From the NCBI GenBank assembly GCA_030490835.1, contig CM059975.1, positions 5,793,579 to 5,857,578 of the forward strand: DNA of 64,000 nucleotides. Direction: 5' to 3'. Under the pieces are notes generated by a model, which was not told the DNA's origin, did not search any database, and saw nothing but the letters and a program-made list of their open reading frames with translations. Made by a program: the position numbers and the translations under genes. Shown in pieces: positions 49,259 to 59,926 of this stretch; the stretch's first letter is position 1, and each line of letters opens with the position of its first letter. Source of the stretch: Annona cherimola (Eukaryota; Streptophyta; Magnoliopsida; Magnoliales; Annonaceae).

Positions 49259-52200
49259 TCAAAGAGCCATCTCTGCCTGCAATGCTGCAAGCTCATCTTC
49301 CTCAGCTGTATTTTTCTGAGGGGCAGGGCGAGCCGGTTGCCTGCCGGCTGGAATAGGTTGCACAGGAGCTGCCGGAGCAGTTGTGGCAGGCTGAAGAAGC
49401 TGTTCTTCCAACTCAGCCCCCTCTAATTCCTCAAGCTCTGCTTCCAGTTCATCCTGACAGGTGAAAAACTTACATTCAGAATCTCCATCAACAATTCATG
49501 AGTTGGAAATCAAGCTTCATGCAAGGATCATATTACCTCATCAAAATCAGCTGCTGCACCGAGAGGCGTAGACAGGGCTTCCTGAATTTGTTTCATGTTC
49601 TCAGTCTGCTCATTGATTTCATCCATTGTCTTGTCCACATCATCAATGTTTCTGTACAAAAAAATATCAAAATTGCGAAGTTGTTTCCAAAATTGAGTTA
49701 AAAACTCCAGCTAACAATTAAAAATTTGGAATCTAAAAGTGCAACTGTGCAATGATGAAATCTGTATGTGCTTGTAAAAATCTCCAGTATGTCACACTGG
49801 AGAATTCTTCATGGGATGGTTAAAAATAAAGTAAAAAAAAACTCAAAATCTGAGACCGGATGATGTTCATGAATAATGATTGCACATCACAAGGGAAGTA
49901 TTGAGGTTCTTCCACCTCTGAAAGCTACAAATTGAAGTTTCAAGCCAGCAGAGCTCTTAACCCTAACCACAGCCAGCAGGCAACATGGAAGAATCTAGAA
50001 TTGATGTTTCTAAATCACGAAGACCTGTGTGCTTGTGCCAAAATCCTATTTTGGTAGGTCAACACTGCTCATACTCAGGAAGCATGGATGTTGACCAACA
50101 CTGAAACATGTATTCGATGCAACTGTAAAAGAAAGTATTTGACGAATATTTTACAGAATGAAGATAGGTGGGGAATGACGAAGGCTACTCACGTTGCTTT
50201 CTGCATTGCTTTCATTGCAGCAGCTCCAGTTCGTAATGCATCAACAGTCTCTGTTGTAGCCTTTGCACCTTCCAACATTATCATCTACAAAATTGAAAAC
50301 AGTGTTAACTGAAGGGTTTGTTAGCCATAGCATGACCTATCCTTCTGCAGCTGTACATGCAATTGAAATAATGTTTACTAGAAAAGCAAATCTCTCTCAG
50401 TCTCTCAAAGGCTATGTATTCTCATCCATTGCCATGACGGATTTCTCCACCCTCCGCAACGTTGACATTTGATGGATTCGATGCATTAATAATTGCAAGT
50501 AATAGGAAAGGTTTGTCTAAAATAAGTAACCATTGGAAAGGAAGATGGTTCAAAAACTTACCTGGTCATGAATACGCAGCTGGAAATTCCCAAGTTGTTC
50601 AACTTGCTGTTCATAAAGCCTCTTCCTCTTCAGACATTGTATGGCAGCTGGAAAACAGGAAGTAGGCAAATCAAGCAGTAACAATTGAAAGCATAAAGTA
50701 GATATCTAATGCATCTGAAGGTAAGCCCATCACTGAAGGGCATAAAAACAAACAACAGCATATAAGATCCTGCTACTTACCTTGACAGATATCCAAAGGA
50801 AGCATCCCATATAAAGAATAAATTATCAGTTATGAAACCAACCTTAATATAGAAGATTGATATGTTACAGGCATTACCAAAAAAAATGCATGCACATAAG
50901 CACAGGTACAAACAACAACAACGTGAAAGGGTAACTAATCACACAATTGTTATAAAAAAGTACAGCAAAATACAGTACCGCAGCAGCTTAGATGGCATCA
51001 TAAACTTGCGGTGGGAAGGATACACCATGTAAAAAAAAAAACGCAGGTTGGGCTACATGTGCCGAAAAGGAGGAGAGGGTACTAGAGAGGATGTTATTGA
51101 TAATGTTAGCCGGAAAAGAACAAACAAAGTCCAAAGATAACAAAACTATTTATGACTTTAAAACAGGGAATTTTCTGAATATGCCTAATTATTTTGACAA
51201 TACTGCAAATACACATAGTTTAACATAAATTTCATATATGTGCCTATGCCCTTATCAGTCTCAGATCATTCAAATTTTTTTAAAATACCCAAAATGACCT
51301 TTTCTTTCCACCAAAACCCTAGCTACCTTCTTCTTCCTCCAACACTGCCCTTAGCATCTCTGTCATTTTCATCTCATCAGGAACACTCTCCATGTACCAG
51401 CAATATGCAGCATTCAGTAGAAATAATTATTGCCCTTTGCAAAATTTCAATCATTTTATCAATTAAAAGTTCTTGATACTTAAATTGGACTTGAGAGAAA
51501 AAAGCATGGGAAAGAGTAACCATCCCTTGAATTACCCAACATCTAAATGGCAGTTAGGTTGTTCTAATTTCATGAATCCACCTGTTGGTTTGGTCCCTAA
51601 GAACAATAAGAAAACATCAATGGATCATTTTTTTTTCACTTAGAATATCGTGAACCAATAATTTTTTTATTCAAAGAGAGGCATAAATCTCATCAGTGTA
51701 CTTGCTTATTCTACTTTCATTGATTGTGCTGCTAGATTTTCATGCTCCAACAGTAGGGTCAACTTTAGGAGTATGATGATCAGGCCTAGTCAATCTCGAC
51801 CACAGATTGATCATTCATATAGGTAATTAGATTAGATCGACAAACAAATGCAGATTACACCCAGTATAGCAATGAAGAGACCAACAATCAAACAGTTTGA
51901 TTTGGGCCTCAAAGAGGAGCCTGATAAACAATCATGATGAGATACTAGATGCTAAAATTGTAATACATTGGGGATGAAATCAACATTGCAATATTTTCGA
52001 AACATAATATGGACGTGAAAATCATAAAAAAAAAAAATGGATACACAAATTCACATATTCCACCACATGTTCAAACTCAACCAAAGCTTGACCACAAAAT
52101 AGACAATTAAAAAAATAAAAATAAAAAACCACTTATCACACGTTGACAGTCACTGACCTTAGGGCGGGAAAGAAGAGGGTATTTTGGAATTTTAAATAAC

Positions 52201-53886
52201 TTTTTAAACAGTTTGAGACAGATTGGTAATGGCATAGGCATATACACAATTTATGTCAAAGTATGTAGGCATATTTGCAATATTGTCAAACTAATGGACG
52301 CATATGCAATAGTGATCAAACTATGTAAGACCTGCCATGTCATTCTGCCAAACATAAATTTCATCCTTTTTTCAGTCAAAACACATACAATCCTAATGAC
52401 ATTTAGGCAGAAGCCCAGTTGGCATTTTCAAAATCCAATCCAACAAAAAGGACCAAAGAAGATAGCACAGTGGTTCAACCTAGAATAGGTCTGTATGCAT
52501 TCTGTAGGGAAAATAACACTAATTGGTACAAACAATAATGTCATAAGGATTAAGGAACATGAAATCTGCTAGAAGGATGATGAATAGACTTGCATACCCC
52601 TTTTGTTCTTTGCTCTAGTAAACTCTTTAGCCTTCTCAACCTCTGCAGCCACCTTCTTTAAAAGGACTTTCTCCTTTTTCTCTAGCATTTCAAGTGTCTG
52701 CATGTTTTTTCCAGTAGCATTTCATAGATAAGTAATAAATATTAAAAAATACCATGCAGAATAGCATCATGCAACTTAAGAGCACAAAAGACTCCATACA
52801 CATGACATCACGAAAGGGGTAAAAACTCATTGGCAGGATAAAAAAAACTCTATAAACATGACATGATAAAAGGGAAAAAAACACATTGGCAGGAAGGGGG
52901 AAAAAAAAAAAAGCAAATAAACATTTTCATCAATTTCATGTCAATATCATCTCGAGGAAAAGGAAGCCTTGACCCAATCCGAACCATCATTAGTTGTGAA
53001 ACGCCCTAAGCAAACTGTGCTGTCTTGATTACCAGCCTTTATCTAATACATATCCCAGCTTATTACATCAAGATACAAGAATTTTGTTTCACTATTCCAC
53101 CATGTGCAGCATCAGCTTCCTTGGTTCTTGTTATTACAATCCTTAAAGCATCCCACAGAAACAACATCCTACCGAAGTCTAGCCTATTCCCTGCATTTCA
53201 GTACTCATCATCATCATCATCATCATAAGCCATTTCCCACCTAGGTGGCTTGGCTACATGGATTCTGTTGCGCCTCCCTGCATTTCAGTACTGCTGAGGA
53301 AAATACAAAACTTAAAAAGGAGCACTTTGCAGTATCACAGTCGCAGGAGAATCTCAGAATATCCTATAAAGAGTTATCTTTCAGTGATAATGGAAAAGAG
53401 AATTCCCAACAAGTGAACTCTTATAGACACAGATAAATGATAAGGAAATTACATATCTTCCTTCATCTCTCCCAGAAATTGTGATATTACCTTGAATCCT
53501 GTCACCCATACATCAATCACCACACACCACATGATTTCGCAAGTGGAAATTCTCTACAAATTAGATTAAATTTGATTGCCATATCGAATATCATTGAATA
53601 TGACTCTCGGCGAAGAAGATCCCGACAGAAATCATAATATGCACTTTCAAAAAAAAATCGGAATTGAATTCTGGAGCCATGAGAAAAATCTATAGCACCA
53701 ATTCAAACAAAGCCTTGAACAACTACAAAACATAAAATTCAAATAAGGAAACCAGAAAAAAAAATATATATATATATATATATACAAACTTAGGATAGAA
53801 ACGCATCAAAATACCTCGTTTAACTTATCGAGAGTAGCCAAGGCATTGGTTTCCTGTTTAGGTTTTCCGAAGATTCTGGTAAACAT
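49259..53886 (-). CDS. VPS32: VPS32/SNF7, ESCRT-III subunit (six exons)
   Basis: The main polymerising ESCRT-III subunit, driving intralumenal vesicle formation at multivesicular bodies and other membrane scission. Exons on the minus strand: 53815-53886, 52598-52697, 50562-50647, 50193-50284, 49537-49651, 49259-49453; all borders are GT-AG, phases agree, and the product is 219 residues, the usual plant length. It starts MFTRIFGKPKQETNALATLD, continues with the basic helix region (EKKEKVLLKKVAAEVEKAKE; CLKRKRLYEQQVEQL), the helix 3-4 region (DDVDKTMDEINEQ), an acidic linker, and ends EEDELAALQAEMAL, a MIM1-like motif for VPS4 MIT domains. Intron 2 (1950 bp) carries a ~1.2-kb fold-back element; intron 1 carries a tiny LINE insertion. 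A partial duplicate of its 5' region lies at 63010-63345. Confidence 0.96.
51165..52330. mobile_element. ~1.2-kb fold-back element in VPS32 intron 2
   Basis: The left arm from about 51165 (TATGCCTAATTATTTTGACA, later GTGCCTATGCCCTTATCA) is found inverted on the right (GGCATAGGCATATACAC, then TAGGCATATTTGCAATATTG), giving arms of roughly 130 bp. The unique middle includes ACCCTAGCTACCTTCTTC, which looks gene-derived and could be captured sequence. Outer borders and target-site duplication are not clear. MULE-type is the best guess. Confidence 0.55.
53206..53274 (-). mobile_element. 5'-truncated LINE (RTE-like) 3' end with (ATG)n tail
   Basis: On the minus strand the 69-bp insert reads through AGCCAAGCCACCTAGGTGGG and ATGGCTTATGATG into a (GAT)n tail, the form of plant RTE-type LINE 3' ends, which finish in trinucleotide repeats. 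TCCCTGCATTTCAGTACT lies on both sides (53188-53205 and 53275-53292), a perfect 18-bp target-site duplication. It sits in intron 1 of VPS32. Confidence 0.8.
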
Positions 53887-56800
53887 GATTTCCTCGATCG
53901 CAAGGCCTGAATCAAAAAGGAGCCGCTTTCGAAACCCTACTGGTAAGCAAGAAAGAAGATCAGAAGATCGAAGATCTGCAGCGAATTATACACGCCACCT
54001 CTTGACGTATTGATCGAGCGAGGGAAAAGGGCAACAGAAAAAAGGAAAAGGAGAGAAGCAGGAAATGGAAGAAGGAAGGGATGGAGAATTCAGAAAGCGG
54101 ATCGAACAGAAATAGAATTTCAAAATATAAGGGAGGAGACGATTTCTGCTAATCCGCACAGACAACCAAATAAAATGGTAGACTTTTTGAGCTGCGAGGC
54201 GGATTGCCTGCGAAGGCTGGAGCAGGCCATCGTGCTAGAAATATTTTTTTTCACGTAAAATTATAATACCAATATAGGGTGCGTCAGTCAACCACAAGTT
54301 TTCAATTAAAATTTTTCTACTGTTCATAATCATGTTATTTTTAATTATTTTTTATATTTTTTATACAAACTATCTTATTTTTAAATTATTTCCACATAAC
54401 TACACATACGGCTAATTTATCTATTTTAACTTTATTTTTTTATACTATCGTCGTTACTCATATTATATTACATCATTTTTTATTAATTAGACAACTTTTG
54501 CTTCAAAAACTTTTTATTAAAAAATTTTACTACCAACCAAATACATTATACTTCAAAATTTTACAGGGTAAATTCCAAATGTGCTTACCAAATTTTTCCT
54601 AATTTCACTTATATAATGAATTTTTAGAAATTCTAAATATACTTATATATTTTGTCTAAATTTTAATTTATACTCACATCTTTATACCAGTGTTATTAGG
54701 GAATGTTAGATAGGTTGTTAACTCTTATAAAATAATGAACATGCCTTATTCCTAGTTATGATCTTGTAGTTAAAATTTTACATTTTAATGAATTTTTAAT
54801 AATTTTATAATAATTTTTACTTTTACAATTGTAAAATTATATCTTTTTAAATATGAATTTTTAGCTTTGAACAAATGAACTTTAAATTATATTAGACTTA
54901 AGCATATTTGTCATTCTATAATAACTTGTTAACTCCTTTAATAGACTTTAATATTATGTTCATGAATGGAATTTTAGATAAAATATATAAGCATGTATGA
55001 AATTTTTTGAAAATATGTAGATATAAAAAAATTAAAAATAATTATAGGTAAACTTTGCCAATATTTTTTAATTTTCAGAAGGAATAATTAGATGTGATAG
55101 CAGATGGTTGGTACGTGGTAGGAGGCGGAGAATTTCCAAGAACAGTTGCTCGAGGTTGCTTCGTGTGGCAGATAAGCCGTGGTAAAGGGCCTACTGTTGA
55201 CGAATCGAAGTAATGTGCTCCCCCACACAAGTCGGCGCGGCCGCGTGCGCAGAGTTCCGTATCGGGCGGTAAATACCTATTTTAAGTATGGTGATTGGTA
55301 ACTACTACTGTGGGTATCAACTAACAAGTATCAACCCGCGTATACACAAGTTTCAATATGTAGATATTAATCACTTATACGAACTATGTTTTTATATTTC
55401 AAATATATTTTTAATTTTTTTGGATTTTTTCTCTTTAAAGGGATTTTCCTTTTTGCCTTTCAAATTCTCCTTCCAAACTCTAATATTTTATTTACATAGA
55501 AAAATAATTTGATTATTTTAAGATAAAATATTTGCATTGAAAGAACTAATCTAAAATTAAAGTCGGACTGATCTAATATTCGCATAGATGGGGGTCTTAT
55601 ATAAAACAAACTTACCTACAAGTTAGATTAAGATTGAACTGACCTATATACAAGTCGAAATAGAATTTTTATAAATAAGATTAAGGGCATGTTTATTTAA
55701 TAGAAAAAATTTTCAAATTAAAACTTTTTAGGGGGTGTTTGTTTATCTAAAAAACTTTTCAAACTAAAATTTTTCATTCTTCATAACTATTTTATTTTTT
55801 AAATATTTCTTCATTTCTTCATATACAACTACTCATACATCTAACTTATCTATTTTAACTTTATTTAATCTAAAATTTTCTCTACCACTAACCTATTTGT
55901 AATCATTTTTCACATCTTCCTATGCAACTACCCTACTTTTTAATCATTTATACAATTACTCATATGATTAACTTATCAATTTTCAATTTATTCTCTTTGC
56001 TCTTCATCATTGCTCTTATCATATCACATCATTTTCTCATAATTTAAAAACTTTTACACTAAATCCTTTTTATTCAAAAATTTTATCACTTTTTAAAAAC
56101 ACCATAAATAAATTATATGAACAGTGAGTTACACCTTAGTTATGATAGTTGATCAAAGCCAAAAGCCCTCCTAAATAGTGAAGGTATTATAAGATTGTCA
56201 CCCATAAGGGTTCTTGTGTTGGGTTTAGTTGTACCCTGACCCTAATATTAGAATTCGGGTTCAGGTCGGATTCGGCCCATGTTGGCATTAGTTTTGGATT
56301 AAAATTAGGGTTACTCTCAAACTAATAAAAGTTGAAAAATTAAAATTACCGATAGAGATAATAAATTTTTTTAAAATTATTGCATTCACACATGAATATA
56401 TTTATGTGACCTATGATTTTTTAGTTTTAATGAAAGTTGGTTTTTTTATTAAAAGATAATTCTAAATACAATGAACGTAATGAATTTACACATAATAATC
56501 AAGGTAAGAAAAATAAATAAGATTACATAAAATTACTATCTAAAGTTTAATAAATGTAAAACTTATATATAATTAGTATATATGCAATAATTTTAAAGAA
56601 TTGGTATATTTATAATTATTTGCAAATAAAGTTAATATAGATATAATATATTCAATTTTTATGGACAAATGCATATAACATTTACGTTTTAGAATAAACA
56701 TTTTACAGTTTAATTAAGCTATACTTATATGGAAAAAAATTTATCACAATTATAATTGAAATACTTAATACATAAATAAATATAATTATGAATAAATTAG

Positions 56801-57999
56801 GGAGAATACTTGGTTTGGACCAAGTTGGGTTTTGATACCGGATTGATGTAAACCCAATATTGGTTTTTGCTTTTCTTGTGTCGAGTTGAAACCAAGTCTA
56901 ATTTTTAAAAAAATTTAAACTTAAACTTAATTTTTAAAACTGGTCGAGTCGTGCAGGTTCAGATGAACCCGATGTCAAATCTCAACCCCAGTCGCCCATG
57001 GGGCTTGAACCGATTAAAGAGGGAAGAGAACTGTTATTGTCCTCCACTGTCTGCTTATCCACTATTTTTATGCTTACCTGTACCACAGAAAGATTTTTGA
57101 GGAATGTTAGATGGGGCTATTTGGGTAGTGTTATTTTTTGTTGTGGGGCAATTTTACATGGGAGCGCACGTTATTGGAGGGGTCAATTATATCATGAAAT
57201 ATTTTTTTCCCGAAATTTGCCCATATAGATCGCCTTATTGCAGGGGTATTTCTCTTAACGCTAAACACTTTCTCTATAAATCTTGATATTTCCCACGATA
57301 AAATATACCTATTTTTAACTTTGCCGCCGGATTTTATACCTGTCCTTAATTCTTTCCCTAAAGTGTCGTTTTGACACACGAGAGAGGTGCTTGGAAAAAT
57401 TGCATTTCAAATATCTTAGTCGGGTTGTGACTTGTGAACAAAAGCAGCCCCTTATTTTGAAATCATAACTTTGATTTTATGATAATTTTTAATGTTTTGT
57501 ATAATCTAAATCATTTATTATACTTAGTTTCAGATATCAAATTATAATATAAGAATTACTCTGACCAGAGATTTAGGTTGGCCACAGAACAAAATCACTT
57601 TATGGTAAATGTAGCACCATTAAAATTATATAATAATTATAAAGTCTTTTAATTGATTAATCATTATGGCTAAATAGATCATATTAAATATCTTAGATGG
57701 ATTGGATTTCATTCAATCTTCATATAAATTTCAAAAAAATCAAAAGTTTGTTGGGTTGTGATTCAAAATATTCAACCGGATGCTCTGCCACTGCTCATGT
57801 CCATATATAGTTTTGATCCAATCCGGGCAGTTGCACTAAGATTTGAGCAGTCTTTTTGTTTAGGCACACTGAAATAATTTGATGATACGTAGGCCAATAG
57901 TTTTTAATACTATTTTTTTATTGATATATTTATATAATGTGACAAACTTAATATCACAATCAGGCGGCTTCATAACCCCCCTACATTGCAGGATTTTTT
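53887..57999. other. Upstream of VPS32: MITE-rich intergenic DNA
   Basis: The VPS32 5' UTR probably runs to about 54100. Then come Tourist-like sequence at about 54290-54550, the fold-back copy at 54563-55070, a compound of two Tourist-like copies at 55692-56106 (outer ends GGGGTGTTTG and AAAACACC with another copy inside), and a possible decayed hAT at about 56204-56985 (TCGGGTTCAGGTCGG left, GGTTCAGATGAACCC right). Open frames around 57000-57380 overlap on both strands and are not recognised. Confidence 0.5.
54563..55070. mobile_element. Fold-back element, second copy of the 10330-11140 family
   Basis: Left AATTCCAAATGTGCTTACC and right GGTAAACTTTGCC belong to inverted arms. The interior (AACTCTTATAAAATAATGAA, TTATATTAGACTTAAGCATA) aligns with the copy at 10330-11140 but lacks its Tourist insertion. 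No coding content. Confidence 0.6.
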
Positions 58000-58011
58000 T
58001 TATAAATATAT

Positions 58012-58371
58012 GGGTAAATTTCATATATACCCACATAGTTTCATCGATATTGCAGATATACCTACGTAGTTTCACAAATTGCATATTACCCCTATATAGT
58101 TTCACCGAAATTGCGTATTACCCCCACGCCGTTAACTGCCGTTAATGTCCACCGTTATATTTTTGAAAAATGATGAAAATGCCCTCATCCATAGTTTCAC
58201 AAAATTGCATATCACCCCCATGAAGATGAGGGCATTTTCGTCATTTTTCAAAAATATAACGGCGAATATTAACAGCGATTAACGGTGTGGGGGTAATACG
58301 CAATTTCGGTGAAACTATGTGGGGGTAATATGCAATTTGTAAAACTACGTGGGTATATATGAAATTTACCC
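58012..58371. mobile_element. Long-TIR fold-back MITE (MULE-like)
   Basis: Nearly the entire 360 bp is an imperfect palindrome: GGGTAAATTTCATATATACC at the left is inverted at the right end, and the arms run about 170 bp through ATTACCCCCAC and ATGAAAATGCCCTCATC to a small centre. The 9 bp outside the ends (taaatatat / taaatatct) differ at one position, fitting a Mutator-like target-site duplication. Confidence 0.8.
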
Positions 58372-58611
58372 TAAATATCTCCTCACTTTGGGAGGACATC
58401 TATAACTACCTCCACACATAAGAAGGACAAATGAATACTGGACGATCACCAGCGGGAGGGCAGGATCGAAGCAGCGACCAGTGTCATGGCAATAGTTTAT
58501 AATACTATTTGCTTTTATTAAAATACTACAAATTATTTCAATTAGCGACTTACGAAAAATCACAAGAAAAAAAATTCAGTGTCATTACAAGCCACTGTAG
58601 CAGTCTTCTTA

Positions 58612-58902
58612 GAATGCGTTTGTTTAGGGCAAAAAAATGTCAACTAAAACTTTTCAATCTAAAACTTTTCACTCTTTATAACTACTCTATTTTTTAATTA
58701 TTTTTTCACATTTTTCTATACAAACTACCCTACTTTTCAATCATTTCTACACAACTACCCATACAACTAACCTATCTATTTTAACTTTATTCTCTTTACT
58801 CCTCATCATTACTCCTATTATATCACATCATTTTTTATCAATTTGACAACTTCTACTTCAAAAACTTTTCATCAAAAGTTTTACCCTTAACCAAACACAC
58901 CC
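58612..58902 (-). mobile_element. Tourist-like MITE with TTA target-site duplication
   Basis: Ends GAATGCGTTTGTTTA and CCAAACACACCC are inverted repeats; TTA lies directly outside both (58609-58611 and 58903-58905). This is the best-preserved member in the window and supports PIF/Harbinger (Tourist) assignment for the whole family. Confidence 0.75.
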
Positions 58903-59514
58903 TTAAGGGCTAATCGTTTTTAAGCGATATTAGATATTACTACGCTTCGTCGTCAGCAAATGCAAGTTGAATGGTTGGCGTCACCAAACGCATACGTTCG
59001 GTTGTAGGCTTGTAGCTGGGCAACGATTCAACAAAGCGACCCTACTCCCTGCCCGAATTTTAGTCATCCCCTTTGTTTTTGGACTATTAAGGTGGGGTTG
59101 GGTTGGGTTGAATAATCTACTTCACTTTAGAAATTAAGTTACAATTAAGTTAATATGTTTATAACCCAACTAACTGAACCCAATCTGTTTCTGGATGACC
59201 ACCAAAAAAATGCCGTTGAAGGGCTATTTGTTGAATGCCCAATTAACTTCGTGATCTCATTTGCCAATCATGCTAATGGTAACAAGCAGAATTCCTCTGA
59301 GTAGAGATATCTTTTGGATACTAATTACTTTTTCTAAACCGTTACCCATTACATTCGCACACCAACTTTTGTTTTGAATTTGGATTGATTGGCAGGTTAA
59401 CACTTCTGACACCCTTGTGGACTAAAAAATCTTACTTACGATGTTACATTTTTCCATCTCATATTACATATCAAGCCCATATACCCTTACAAATTCCTAC
59501 ATCAACTTACATCA

Positions 59515-59645
59515 TTAGAAAGGATACGAAAGCTCATACAGGAGACCATAACTGCCACACACCCACGGGGGCAGAACACCCTTAGGGACGAAACAAGAGT
59601 TCAAACCCCCTACCAAGACATCGTGACCAACCGAGCCACACTCAA
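59515..59645 (-). mobile_element. Probable tRNA-derived SINE
   Basis: On the minus strand TGGCTCGGTTGG (59627-59638) matches an RNA polymerase III A box and GGGTTTGAACTC (597-608 of the 59 kb block) a B box, about 30 bp apart. Downstream sequence (CCTGTATGAGCTTTCGTATC) has no coding character. It lies about 300 bp below the SWC5 stop codon. Tail and target-site duplication were not identified, so the borders are approximate. Confidence 0.5.
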
Positions 59646-59926
59646 TTAAGATGGAAAGTTGGGGGGAGAGAAATGAGAGAAGGACATAAAGGTTTCTTCT
59701 ATTAAACCAGGGAGAAAAAATCATATAATATTACAATAAAAGCAATGGACCTCTCTCCCTTGTGGTGTTGTAGGTTAGCATACGCACTTCATGCCCACGA
59801 ATGGAACATTACCATCCCAGAACACACGAAGGCCATGAAAGGCAATCCAATGCAAAATTTGTTCTACTCCCCTCATTTCCACGCCGCTAACAATGTGCTT
59901 TAGATAAGCAAAAGGCGCATGTCCGA

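Noticed and set aside
57000..57380. Overlapping frames on both strands near 57.1 kb
   Set aside because: Short, low-complexity hydrophobic translations with no homology and no exon signals.
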